IMG/VR virus record: IMGVR_UViG_3300042691_007361 | Location: 42,796 to 106,795 of that record | Length of the DNA stretch: 64,000 nucleotides | Reading direction: 5' to 3' (one strand) | From: a virus | Part shown: positions 8,253 through 20,200 of the stretch, piece after piece | How positions within the stretch are numbered: position 1 is the stretch's first letter | Layout of the letters: each line of letters starts with the position of its first letter | The notes under the pieces: model-generated | Told to the model about the DNA's origin: nothing | Seen by the model: only the letters and a program-made list of their open reading frames with translations | The model's database searches: none | Program-made: the position numbers and the translations under genes

Positions 8253-11200
8253 AGTTAAGGTTTTGGAATGTCTCTCTAGACTTGATTGCATGTATTGGGT
8301 CATAGTTCTTACCTCTGACACCAAAGATACCCCCTATGTGGTTCCATAGTTTATAGTCTCCTTCTTCCTGCCAGAAGTATGGACCAACATCTTGTTTATA
8401 GATTGCTGAGTCATCTCCTGTAGCCATGTGGAATAGGTCTGCCATTATCTTTAATGTGTTACCTATTATTGGTCCTGAAGCTAGGGAAGCTGGATTAATG
8501 AAGTTCATGAAGTCATCAAATCCTACTATAGGAACTAAGAGCTCATTCTCTGATTTTACTGCCATAAGTTGGTAAAGTAAGTGATTAGAAAAATAACCCA
8601 TTGCTCCCCAATCTTTTTCTCTTTTTCTGAGTTTGTTGAAACGGTCTTCATCATCATCATCATATCCAAAGATAAATCCAACAGCTAGTCCCATCATAGC
8701 AAGGTAAATACCTTCAGCTAACATTCTTCTAAATGCAGCTTTTTCTTTATCAGATGCCATTGGATAATATTTACCCATGGTTTTTACTGTTCTCCACATT
8801 AATTGAAGACCGGATATGTAGTAACCTTTTGTAAGGGTGTTCATGTTAAAGTCATAGACCTCTCCTCCAAAGTTTTCTTTAGAGGTATCAAATTGGAATC
8901 TATGTACAAACATTGGTAATGAGAATAGACGGTAGAAAGTAAAGAGTCTAAATCCAAGATACTTACTTGCCAGTGGTGTATCTAATTGGTCTATTAGACC
9001 ATTAAGTCTTTTACCTACTCCCTGTACCTTAAGTTTGAAGTCATTGAAGAGTGCATTCTCAGAGATGATAAGCTCATCTCCTTCTTTTACATCTGCCGGA
9101 TCTTCAATGTCATTCTTTTTCATCAAGTCCTCTACAGTAAGATTGTATTTCTTTGCTACTGACTCAAGTGAGTCACCTACTTGATATACATGGTTTATTG
9201 ATTGTACTCCATACTCAGGATCAATACCATCTTTAAGTTTAATCATACCTTTATCATCAAGCTCAAATGCATCTGAGTATCTAATCTTCTGTATATTCCC
9301 TGCTGAATCTGTTTGGTCAATGTATTTGTTATACATCATTCCCCAGAATACTTCAAGACCAGCTTCAACTTCAGCAAGCTTTCTAGCATCATACATCCAT
9401 GTCATATCTAACATGTCTTTAAGGAAACTTCTAGAAGCTGATTTACTGAAGTCTTTTTTAGTCTTACCTGTGATAGGGTCAAAGTACTCCATCATTTGTA
9501 TATCAAGAGACTTAGGTCCATGTGTATATATACCTTTTGTCATCAGCTGAATAGTAGCTGTATATGCTCTATACTTACCTAGAGCAAGTGACTTAGCTGT
9601 TATATACTCTGCTCCGGCTGCTTCAATCATAGACTGGAACAACATACCGTAACGGTTCTTAGCAGCAGAGACCATATCTAATGCAATAAAGGATCTACTT
9701 GTATTTCCCATAAGTGCGTTAGCTAGCTTAGTAACTCTTACATTTTTTTCATTAAACTCAGCATTGACTTTACCGTAGAAAGTTCTCTCAAGGAATTCAT
9801 CAAATGCTTTTGCTCTTTTGTTATCTCCTGTAGGTATAAAAGAGAGCATGCCTGTTGACTTCTTAATTTGCTTACTGATTCTGTTCATGTCTTTTATGGC
9901 ATTCTCAGAATTGTTAAGCACATCACTTATTAGTTTTGCTATAGGCTCAATTTCAGAAAGCTTCTTCTGTACAGTAAGTGACTCCATGTAATCATAGAAA
10001 CTTCTCAGGAAGTCCATTGATACATCTTGTTTCTTTAATCTATATAGACCACGTACAGGAATTCTAGTAAGTGGATTACCTAGTAAGTCAGTACCAATAG
10101 CAGTAGCCTCAGCATTGTAGTTAAACATCCATTCAGCAGCATCTGCAGTCTTTTCTTTACCAAAGAATCTTTGACCTAGTGTTTTTGCTGAGCTTAATTT
10201 ATCTTCTACATTCTCCCTGGCTTTACCAGACTGTACCATCTCTAGATTACTTCTATGAAAGAAGTTAGCATAGTCATAGTATAACTTACTACCAAAGCCT
10301 TTGTCATCCTGAACTCGTAGATACTCTTTCTTAAGCTCTTCAAGTAACTTATATGTTGGTGAATTAAGCTTCTTAAGATCATAGTACTCTTGATTCATGT
10401 ACTTATTATCATATGCAGAATCCTTTTTACCGGGAGTATACTCTTTAGGCAAGTAATTGTTTCTGTTATCTACAGTAACTCCAACAATCTTTGGTGTAAC
10501 ATATTCAGGTTTAGGAACTACTTTGTTGTATTTACCACCTGGAACAGCATATCTAATAATTTCTTTCCCTGTTATTGGATGTACAAGTTTTGTAGTCTTG
10601 TAATTCTCAAGACCGATTGGTTTAGCTACAGTCCATGCAGAAGTTCTAAATACTTTAATAGCTTTTTGCTTTATTGCAGGATCCCAAACTTCTTTAGTAT
10701 AATGATTCTGTATAAACCACTGGTCAAATGCTTCACTCTTAGTTCTTGCTTCTAGTATTTTAGGTGAGTTAATAAACTCATCTGCATTATCAATAGTAAC
10801 ATCATCAATACCAGTACCTCTTAAAGCATAATTAATTGCTGCTATATAGTAATCAGTAGGTTCTTTGTAACTAAGCTCTGATAAGTCTCTGAATAATACT
10901 CTTAGTTTCTCAAGCTCAAGTGGACCAAGACCCATATCATTCTTAATGTTGATAAGGTCATCATACTCTTGTCTTTCTGATTCACTAAGTGCAGGACCAT
11001 TATTGATTCTATCTTGGTAAGTTTTAAGCTTTTCTGCATCCTCAAGTGATAGACCAGACTTCTTATCAAACTGTGCTTCAAGATTTACAAGCTCTACCTC
11101 TATTTCTTTTACACGTTTTCTCTGCTCTTCAGTAAGCTGGATACCATTTACCTGACGGTTCTTATCTGTAGTCTTACCAATAATGTCATAGCGCTCTTCA

Positions 11201-14200
11201 ATAAGTTCAGCTCTACGTTTAGCAATCTCAGATTTTAATCCGGGCTTATCAGTAATCTGTCTTATCTGAGCAATTATATCTCTTCTAGTTTCAACATACT
11301 TATCAGAGTATGCTACACGCATATTCTTACGGAAGAATCTTTCTAGCTCCTCATTGAAGACATCAGGCTTCTCTTCCATAGTAATACCTTTGGCTGCTAG
11401 CTTATCAACGTAGTTATCAAGTTCTCTTTGTAAACTATCTACATCCGGTTCTCCTGTCATGAACTTTCTAGATACAGATCTGTAATGTTTCATTACAAGA
11501 GCTTTCTCTAAAGCTTCACCAGTTTTCTGAGTACCATCAGGATAGTATACATCATAAAGACTTTCATACTCCATCTTAGCTTCATCAGCAGCCGTAGCTT
11601 CAAGCATATCATCTCTATCTTCATACTTAATATTCTGAAGAGTATTCATCTTTTCTATAGCAGCTGCTCTTTCTAGGTAAGCTTGGAAAGACGTATCTGC
11701 ATTTACAACAACTTCTGATTTGGTAAATGGATTGATAAGCTTGTTATCTTGTGTCCAGATATTAAACTTCTCATAGTATTCATCTACCATTGGACGGTGC
11801 ATGTACTTCTTCTCAAAGTCAATAAGGTTCTTGTAAGCTTCTTTTACTAGAGTCTTATCCTTTTTATCCTTGGCATTCTCATACTCATTCTTCAGCTTAC
11901 CATAATCATAACGCCAGTTTTTAAACTTGTCATGATATGTAAACCTTTCATACTCTACCCACTCACCGGTTTTACTGTCTGTATAACCATCTTTATCAAG
12001 TAATAATAGTTGTTTACCAAGTGCGGCAACATTATTCTCATTGTATCCTGCTTGTCTTAATAGTGGGTCAAGTTTACTTGCTATCTGATCTCTTTCTCTG
12101 AGTAGTTCTAACTCAGTATTAGACAACTCAATTGAGATATCTCTTGCAAATGTTCCTATAACAGGGTCATCAATGTTCTTAATAGGAATAAGATTAGCTG
12201 CTATATAACCAATGTCTCCGCGTTCACCTTTCAAGAATGCATCATACTGCTCTCTTGTAAGACGTTTATCATTATACTGCTGAACTAATTTAGCAATGTA
12301 AGGCTTACGTTTTATATCAAGAGACAATCCTGCGTTATCAAGATTAAACTCCCGCATCAACGGTGCATTGACTACACTATCAATAAAGTCATTGATTGCA
12401 TCAGTAGATATGTTATCTGCTTTTAGTGCTTTTGTGATATCAGCTTTAAACTTTTCATCAATCTCTTTACCCATAGAGGCACCCTTCTTCTCAAAGTATT
12501 GTCCGGCAAATTCTTGTTCTATATCATTGATCTTTCTAATTGCATCATTTACACTAGTATTGATACCATTAAGAGTCTTTACAAAATCAGTTTCTTTATT
12601 TAGACCTACTGCTACACGTACATCCTCTACAAGTTTCTTCTGTCTGATCAAGAAATCTTTGAAGTACATTACCTTTGTAATCTCTTCTGTTTTAATCTTA
12701 CGCGGGTCACCACTTATTTTTCCTAGTGCCTTGTCAATATTTTCAACAAAGACTTCAATATGTGCTATTGAATTTACAAGAGCTAGAGTTCTTAGTCTGA
12801 ACTCTTCTTGCTGATCCTTCATTGCACTAATTGCATTCTCAGGTTTTACTTTTGTAGGATCATCGGATACAGTCTGGTATGGTCTTAAGTCTTCAGCAAT
12901 GTATCTTAAAAACTTGATACCCTCTCTACTTTCTAATAAATCTTTTAGTCTCTTTGGAGATTTACTAAGCTGATCAAGTTCATACATGTTTTCTGCATAT
13001 ACATTATTGATAGCTTTCTGTAACTTACCGTCCTCAACCTTTTGGAATTGAGAAACTATACTTGAGATATCTTTCTTAAACTCAGCAAAATCTGTTTCAC
13101 TAAATACAACATTATCAATTTGAAAATCCTCATTGACCATCATATTTGCTAAGTCATCTAGAGTAGTATCAACACTAAGTTTATCTAGGTTTACCTTACC
13201 AACCAGTTCCTTGATTAGTTTCTTTATAGCAAACAATATATTCTGAATGAACTGTTTGAAACCTTCTTCAGTTTCTGTTTGCTCATTTACCTTATTCATT
13301 GCTGCTTTTTCAAGAGCATTTACAATAACCTCTTCTTTAAAACGGTCACTCTCAAACTCTAGATTAGGATAGTTAACTACTACATTTTCAATAAGTTTAA
13401 CACCGGTAGCTGAAGTTCTGAGTTGATAATATAGTTTATCAAATAGACCGGGATTCATTTTTGCTATACCCTTAACAAGTGGGTGAGCATATTCATGAAG
13501 TACTAGTTCTGTAGAAAGTTTATCACCTACAAAGTATACTGTATCATTATAATAGAACGCAGCTTCTCCTTCATAAGGAGTTGTTGTATTCTCAAGTACT
13601 CTTGTTGCTTCTGCTGCACTTATCATAGTATAAGGTACACCAAATGCTTTTGCAAACTTATCTCCTAATCTTACTGCAATCTCCTTTGCCTTCTCCTTTT
13701 TCTGAGTTTCAGGGTCAGCAGCAAAGTTTTCATTGAAATCATTAACTTCTTCTTCATCTTGTTCTTCTGTAGTTTTAATTCTATCAGCTAAAGGTTTAAT
13801 TACTACTTCAACTGTATAGGCTTTTCTCTCTGATCTTGAGAGACTTATGACACTAGGAAACTTATCTGCCAGAGCTTCTACAATAGCAACATTAGGTTTG
13901 AAGATCAACTCTTCAGCAGCCTTTTGTTCTACTATAGAACCATAATTAGTAAATCCTCTTGTTACATAGTACTTACCCTTTAAAGGATGTATTACACCAG
14001 ATAGTAGAGATTGAATAGCTCTATCAGTAAGAAAAGGATTCACCTCAAATGCCTTCATAACATTTTGACGTACCTTCTGCTTATCATTTGTAAGCCAGTC
14101 TTTAACTTCTTTAGGAGTAGGATAATAGTACTCATCATTAGGACCAACCTTTCTTACAACAACTGAATAGTCATGTACAAACTTTTCAGCTAGGTCTGTC

Positions 14201-14256
14201 CCATATATATTTTCTAATGCCTTAAACTCTTTAAGACTTCTGACAATACACTTCAT
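8251..14256 (-). CDS. giant cargo/ejection protein with HExxH site, LysM domain and membrane helix
   Basis: A 2,001-residue protein, the last gene of the late block. LVLHEYAHPLVKG gives an HExxH zinc site (H254, E255, H258), with EEVIVNALE about 70 residues later as a possible third ligand, so a gluzincin-type metallopeptidase domain is likely. Long coiled-coil regions fill residues ~400-1300. A LysM domain (VGDSLESVAKKYNLTVEDLM, about 1685-1729) could bind peptidoglycan. A hydrophobic helix near 1845-1866 (YLAMMGLAVGFIFGYDDDDE) could enter the membrane. The domains suit a protein ejected into the envelope to form or open the DNA channel, which is inference. It is coupled to the polymerase gene by a TAATG overlap. 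Confidence 0.75.
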   Translation of the reverse strand: MKCIVRSLKEFKALENIYGTDLAEKFVHDYSVVVRKVGPNDEYYYPTPKEVKDWLTNDKQKVRQNVMKAFEVNPFLTDRAIQSLLSGVIHPLKGKYYVTRGFTNYGSIVEQKAAEELIFKPNVAIVEALADKFPSVISLSRSERKAYTVEVVIKPLADRIKTTEEQDEEEVNDFNENFAADPETQKKEKAKEIAVRLGDKFAKAFGVPYTMISAAEATRVLENTTTPYEGEAAFYYNDTVYFVGDKLSTELVLHEYAHPLVKGIAKMNPGLFDKLYYQLRTSATGVKLIENVVVNYPNLEFESDRFKEEVIVNALEKAAMNKVNEQTETEEGFKQFIQNILFAIKKLIKELVGKVNLDKLSVDTTLDDLANMMVNEDFQIDNVVFSETDFAEFKKDISSIVSQFQKVEDGKLQKAINNVYAENMYELDQLSKSPKRLKDLLESREGIKFLRYIAEDLRPYQTVSDDPTKVKPENAISAMKDQQEEFRLRTLALVNSIAHIEVFVENIDKALGKISGDPRKIKTEEITKVMYFKDFLIRQKKLVEDVRVAVGLNKETDFVKTLNGINTSVNDAIRKINDIEQEFAGQYFEKKGASMGKEIDEKFKADITKALKADNISTDAINDFIDSVVNAPLMREFNLDNAGLSLDIKRKPYIAKLVQQYNDKRLTREQYDAFLKGERGDIGYIAANLIPIKNIDDPVIGTFARDISIELSNTELELLRERDQIASKLDPLLRQAGYNENNVAALGKQLLLLDKDGYTDSKTGEWVEYERFTYHDKFKNWRYDYGKLKNEYENAKDKKDKTLVKEAYKNLIDFEKKYMHRPMVDEYYEKFNIWTQDNKLINPFTKSEVVVNADTSFQAYLERAAAIEKMNTLQNIKYEDRDDMLEATAADEAKMEYESLYDVYYPDGTQKTGEALEKALVMKHYRSVSRKFMTGEPDVDSLQRELDNYVDKLAAKGITMEEKPDVFNEELERFFRKNMRVAYSDKYVETRRDIIAQIRQITDKPGLKSEIAKRRAELIEERYDIIGKTTDKNRQVNGIQLTEEQRKRVKEIEVELVNLEAQFDKKSGLSLEDAEKLKTYQDRINNGPALSESERQEYDDLINIKNDMGLGPLELEKLRVLFRDLSELSYKEPTDYYIAAINYALRGTGIDDVTIDNADEFINSPKILEARTKSEAFDQWFIQNHYTKEVWDPAIKQKAIKVFRTSAWTVAKPIGLENYKTTKLVHPITGKEIIRYAVPGGKYNKVVPKPEYVTPKIVGVTVDNRNNYLPKEYTPGKKDSAYDNKYMNQEYYDLKKLNSPTYKLLEELKKEYLRVQDDKGFGSKLYYDYANFFHRSNLEMVQSGKARENVEDKLSSAKTLGQRFFGKEKTADAAEWMFNYNAEATAIGTDLLGNPLTRIPVRGLYRLKKQDVSMDFLRSFYDYMESLTVQKKLSEIEPIAKLISDVLNNSENAIKDMNRISKQIKKSTGMLSFIPTGDNKRAKAFDEFLERTFYGKVNAEFNEKNVRVTKLANALMGNTSRSFIALDMVSAAKNRYGMLFQSMIEAAGAEYITAKSLALGKYRAYTATIQLMTKGIYTHGPKSLDIQMMEYFDPITGKTKKDFSKSASRSFLKDMLDMTWMYDARKLAEVEAGLEVFWGMMYNKYIDQTDSAGNIQKIRYSDAFELDDKGMIKLKDGIDPEYGVQSINHVYQVGDSLESVAKKYNLTVEDLMKKNDIEDPADVKEGDELIISENALFNDFKLKVQGVGKRLNGLIDQLDTPLASKYLGFRLFTFYRLFSLPMFVHRFQFDTSKENFGGEVYDFNMNTLTKGYYISGLQLMWRTVKTMGKYYPMASDKEKAAFRRMLAEGIYLAMMGLAVGFIFGYDDDDEDRFNKLRKREKDWGAMGYFSNHLLYQLMAVKSENELLVPIVGFDDFMNFINPASLASGPIIGNTLKIMADLFHMATGDDSAIYKQDVGPYFWQEEGDYKLWNHIGGIFGVRGKNYDPIHAIKSRETFQNLN

Positions 14257-17200
14257 TATAGCTTACAATTTTTTAGGTGTTCAATATACTGTTCCTCTGA
14301 CATAGTATCAGCATACATTTCAAAATATGATTCAATCACATCATCTAAGTTACCAAGTTTTTGCTGTTGTTCAGCAGTCAGGGTATTATAAAAATCATCC
14401 AACATACTATAGTTACCTACTGATATTGCTGAGAAATCAAACCCGGATTCTTGAGCTGTGTTAATAGCATTCTTGTATGTATCAGGAATGTATTCAAACT
14501 CTATCTGCCATGCCTTATCAAGTTTTGGTCTTACTACTTTATTAAAGTAATCAGTTGACCATCCTTCAAGTTGTGACCATTGACTAGCTGTCTTACCACT
14601 ACCTACTAATTTGTGTAGAGGCTTAGTCACTTTTACTTTAAGAGAGTCACCGTTATCAGATACCCACTCAATAATATCACCTGTCTTAGCTTTCTTCCAA
14701 TAATCAAATCCTTTTTGATCTGAGTATCTTGTTGTAGCAGTTCTTTCTCCAAGAGCCACTGCTGCAATTGTGCTATCTGCAGTAACACCAGGACGTTTGT
14801 TATCACCATAAGAGAAGGACATCTTACCTTTGAATGATAAAGGTTGAGTAAGTTGGTTACTCATTGGCTTAAGGAACTCATTGAAGTTCTTTCTTGACTT
14901 AGCATATTTATCTGCTAGATCATTCATCTCTTCACCAGAGTGACCTTTAACCCAAGTAATCTTAACTGAACCACCATTAGCTTCAATCTTAGCAATTGCT
15001 GCTACTGCTTTATCAATCAAGTACTGAATATAAGGTTCTTTTGACTTCCATGGTTTGTCTGCACGTTGAAGTGATCCTTCTGAATGTTGCCATAGACCAT
15101 TGTAGTTAACAGCTCCGTTATAATCTTGATGGATAAACAAATGCTCCCCGGTATCTTGGAATGTTTCAAGTACTGTACTTAGTGCTAACATCTCCATTGT
15201 AGGATTACTAAACTTAGCGTTAGGGAATTTAGCTTGTAAATCTTTTACTGCTTCACCTTCTTGAGTACCTGAGAGACCAAACTCTTTATCTTGATACTTA
15301 TATACTGCACCAAATCCAATGTTACCTGTTCCTTTGATATCTGAACCATCAGAATATACTCTTATTGGTTCTTGTACTGTAGACATCTTAGCTGTTTTGT
15401 TTTCTTTAGCCTCTACTTTCTCTTCTTCAAAGAGGCTAAGTTGTTGATTATCACCCATATCCTTCTCTAATATTTCTGGTGATTCCTCAACTTCTGGAGC
15501 TTTTATATTGTTATCAACCCATAGACTAAACTCTGAGATATTCACAGGTTGATCCGTTGAGAAATCATGGAACAAGTTACTCAATTTATCAACATTAACA
15601 CCTGCCGTAGCCAGTCTATCTAGTATAATATTTAAACTTTGGTATGTGACATCTACATAATCATCATAGTCATCAGAGTATAGTTTTTGAAGATCAACAT
15701 TTTCTGGCACATCAATAATGGTTAGATCCGGATTTAAATCTTTAACCATTTGGTTAAACTCATTCTCTCCTAATTCATTAACAAGATTATCTATTGCTGT
15801 TCTTGTAGAAATTGTTTCTTCAAGTGGGAATGCAGTAACTTGATTTGAGTTAAATACTTTTGGTTCTACAACATAGTTTTTGAACTGTGAGTCACTCATC
15901 AAATTATTGTACACTTTAGATAAGCTAGCAGGGTTTAGATTATTTTGCATGAATGTACCAGCAGCACTACGCATTACTTCTAGATACATTGTATCATCAA
16001 GCGCTTTGTTGAATCCATATTTAGTATAACCTACACCATGTTGGTGGATCATCATTAGTGAGAAGATACGGAAGACATCACTTAGTCTTTTGTTATCTGC
16101 TTCTGATGATACCTTACGTACATTAACATCAGCTAACTCTCTAAGGTTCTGGAAATAAACATCACCTAGTTCTCCCTTAAGAATATTTCTATCATTAAGC
16201 TGAACTATCTTCTCTTTACCTTTATATGGTAATACAGATATCTGCCCAAGGATTGGATATCTATCTTTAAGTTGGGAGAACTCTCGGATAGTATTCATTA
16301 CCAAGTTAGTGTAAGAGAATTCATCTGTACCTACAATTGCATCTCTATTGAAAGTGTTTAATAGAGCACGTTGAGCTAAGAACTTTTCAAAGGCTGGAGT
16401 ATAGCTTTCACCTTCTGTATATATACTTCTTAGGTACTCTCTTTCAACTACATATCTATTAAAGGAAGCTTGAGATCTAAATGGGTCATCAGATACTTTG
16501 AAAGAGGTCAACCCTCTCTTAGTAAAGCTATCATTAGAGTCTGATGTTTTTAAATATTTTTTGTCAGTAAAGTCCCTGTTAAGCTGACCACGATCTACAT
16601 AAATAACTCCATCTTTATACTCAACTCCATTCTGAACTCCGGGCTTAATTACTATCTGTGAGCCTCTGTAATAGTCAGGTAATTCTGATATATTACCTTT
16701 AGAGTCAACAAAGTTAGACATGTAGTTTTGGAAGATGTAGTTAATCACAGCGTTATTAAACTCTGATGTAAATCTTTCCTCACCGTCCATACCCTGACCA
16801 AACTTTCTAGATATCTCAGTTTTGTTACCACCTAGTTTACTAGTAATAAAGTCTGATACTTCTTTGTTTAATCTTAATGGCATTACAGGTTCTACAAGAT
16901 CAAGAGCTAAGTCTCCTTGATAGAATGACCTAAGAATAGATTTGTTTCTGATTGCTTCTGGTAATTCAGGATCTACTTTAGATGTTTCTGTTGAATCAAG
17001 GAATGCTTGTTCTCTCTTTCTTACTTGCTGTATTGTCTTTAACAGTTTAGTATCTGGGTTAGACTGGCGTTTTACTGCCTCTAGACCCTTAATCTGTTTT
17101 TCTATTTCTAAGAAGTGTAAGAATGCTGCGTCCTGAATAGCTTTGTACTTAGGATTCTTTGGATCCTTGATGCTAGCTATTAGTGTTTCTTCATCAAAGT

Positions 17201-20200
17201 AACCTTTGTCATTAAGAATTCCAGGCTCGGATGTAGCAAGAACTGCAGCATCATATGCTGTGTCATTAGTTACAAGTGAACCAAATCTCTTATATAATAA
17301 GTTTTTCTTACTTACTTCTGCTCCTCTGTATATACTAACCACTTTTGCTGGTGTAGTTATGCCTTTTTGAATCGCAGTCTTCAAGTTTTTAACTAGAGTT
17401 ACTTGTGGTGCATTATCACCATCTAGAACTACAGAGATTGTATCATTATCACCAACCTTAGCTATTGCTCTGCTGTATGCGTTCTCATTTATCTGTTTAA
17501 GATATAATGCTCTTCTTTGATAAGGTATTCTTTTCTCAATTCTATTAGCGGCTTTGAACTTAGTAAAAGTAGCTTGAGGGATTTCTTTAGTAGCTAGTGT
17601 AGAGAATGTACTCTTAAGTAGCTTTTGATTACTTCCATACTCACGGATTGTAGGCTGAGATACAAATGCAATTGCTGTCTTCTCAGGTACTCCTGCTTCT
17701 AGTAAGTAGTTAAGGATGCTGATTGTTTCTAGGTTAGCTTGAATAAAGAATGCCCATGGATCTTTCTCAACATCAAGAAGACCATTCATGATATGAGAGT
17801 ATACGTCAGCAATTCTAGTACCTGCTACATTAACATTATTAGACAAAGAAATATGTCCGTCTATCTCAGCATGCGGTAGAAGTAATCTTGTTTCATAATC
17901 TCTCTCACCATCTACATACTTACCAGAGTTCTCATCAAAGAATGATTCTTTGTAAGTCTTAGGCATCTTAGCACCAATAGATTTAAAGATTGGGTGTTTC
18001 TTGTTTTGTAGAGCTTCAATACCTAGGGTATCTTTACCTACCATGTTTACATCATGCTTATGCAAGTTGTAACCTACTTCCAGAATACGGGTAGGGCTGA
18101 TAGCTTTTTTTCTTTTGCCACTATCATCAGCCGGACCCATTCTCTGTTCCTCACCATGCATATTCTTGTATCTGTTATACTCAATAACATATGGTTCAAA
18201 TTCATCTGCTGTACCTTTTACAAGGTGAGTTTCATTTGGACGTACAAGTGATGCAAAGTTTCCTGGAGTTGCCAATATATCTTTAGTAGCCTGGATCAAT
18301 TCATTCTCAAGTGCCTTCTTCTGTTTTTGAATTAGAGCTTTAGGACTTGGTTTTTTCATTCCAGGTTTTGGTTTGATCTTTTTAAGATCATCAATCTTTT
18401 GTTTTAACTCCTCATTGCTGATAGCTCCTGTTGCATACTCACCTTGTGTATTAATGTGAGGCATCATCCAGAAGATTTTATCAACGTCAAAGTCAGATCC
18501 TGCCTTAGCTACAATCTCTGTAGGTACAACAACTTTATTTCCTGCTGCTGGATCTAAGAAATGCCATACTTCACCAAACTCCATTGAGTTTAAGTTCTGA
18601 ATTGGAATACGTGCACCAGCAAGAGTAATTGCTTTACGGTTGTTACCAGTATCTAACCACTCATCATCTTTGATAGCTTCGTTTAGTCTACTGATATTAC
18701 CAATCTCTTCTCCTTTATATTGTAACTTAAGTAAGTTAACAAAGTCACCTTGAAGAGCAATAGCAATCTTCATTGCATTAGTCCCATCTTTACCTGGGTG
18801 ATATGAAGGAAGGTTGTTACTACCTAGATATTTCTTTTTATCTTTTTCTGAAGCTTTATCAAACTGTACTGTCTGATCCCAGAGACCATTGTACATTGTA
18901 CTTGGTACTTGTACTAATGCTTCTCCTTTTACCTTTTGTCTGATAAGTCTTTTAGTAAGTACAGACAATAGCATACGCTCAATAGTATCTGCTTCTAGGT
19001 GAAGTGATAAGTCAGTCTTTATGTTACCATTAAAGTCTACACCAATAGATCTTAACAAGTGATCTGGAATATCTCTTTTACCTAGTTCTTTTTGAATAAG
19101 CTCTAGGAAGTTCTTGATATTACCAATGTATTTACCATTCTTTTGCTCGTATCCAATCTCTTCAAGTATCTCTAACTTAAGTAAGTTAGTATACTGAGCA
19201 ACAACATCATCATACTTAGTTGCTAGTTTATCAAACTCAGGCTTAGTAATTGCTCCTTTATCAAATAATCCATCAAGGATTAATCCACGCAACTGAGTAG
19301 GGAAAGTAACTATTGTTTTGTATTTAGCATTGATATTAGTTACACTCTTAAGATACTCTAAGTAAATTGTATTCGGTGTAAGAGTAAGTTCTTTCTTAAG
19401 TTCTTTCTGTGTATCATCTGCAAAGATTACATCTGCTTTTCCATTAGATGTAACATTACCAACTTTAGAACCTGATTCATATGTTAGATACTGAATGTTG
19501 TTTCTCATCATCTCTTTATGAAGATGTTCTAATTGAGAACCAGCAATCTCACTAGGAATCAGCGGCATCAATGCAAACTTATGGAAAGATGTCAATGGCA
19601 AATCTGTATTTGCTAATGGTCCAAAGTTCTGTAACTTATATACCGGGAAGTAGTTAACTACATCAGATGCTTTTATAGGAACTTTATTTATTATTTTCTT
19701 GTAAAGCTCTTCTTGTTTATTACTCCATGCATTTTCTAGCTTCTTAAGTGTACGGTATGCATCAATACCAATTACACCTGCACCATCAGCCTCATTCATT
19801 TCTTTATAAGGCTTAAGTTCTTTTTCTAGTAGGTCATTTATCTGAGCTTCAGATTTACCATTTAGTTTATACTCTGCTCTAAGACCAGCTTCTATATCCT
19901 TAAGATAAACAGACGGGCGCTCAACATCTTTGACTACAGCAGTATTAAAAGTACCATCATAGTGAAACTTGTTGTAGTCATCATTCTTTTCTTCAGCGGC
20001 TACCTTAGATGCATATGTAACTCTCTCAATTATATTACCATCATCATCTACTCTATCTTTATTCCAGATATTATTAATGAAGTCTTGAGCCATTACATCA
20101 GTAAGGAACTTAGGTCCACCTGAAGTAGAACCTGTGTTACGCTTATGCATCTCTTCTTTAAGGTGATTGTACTGAGCCATATCACCATAGAATAGATTAA

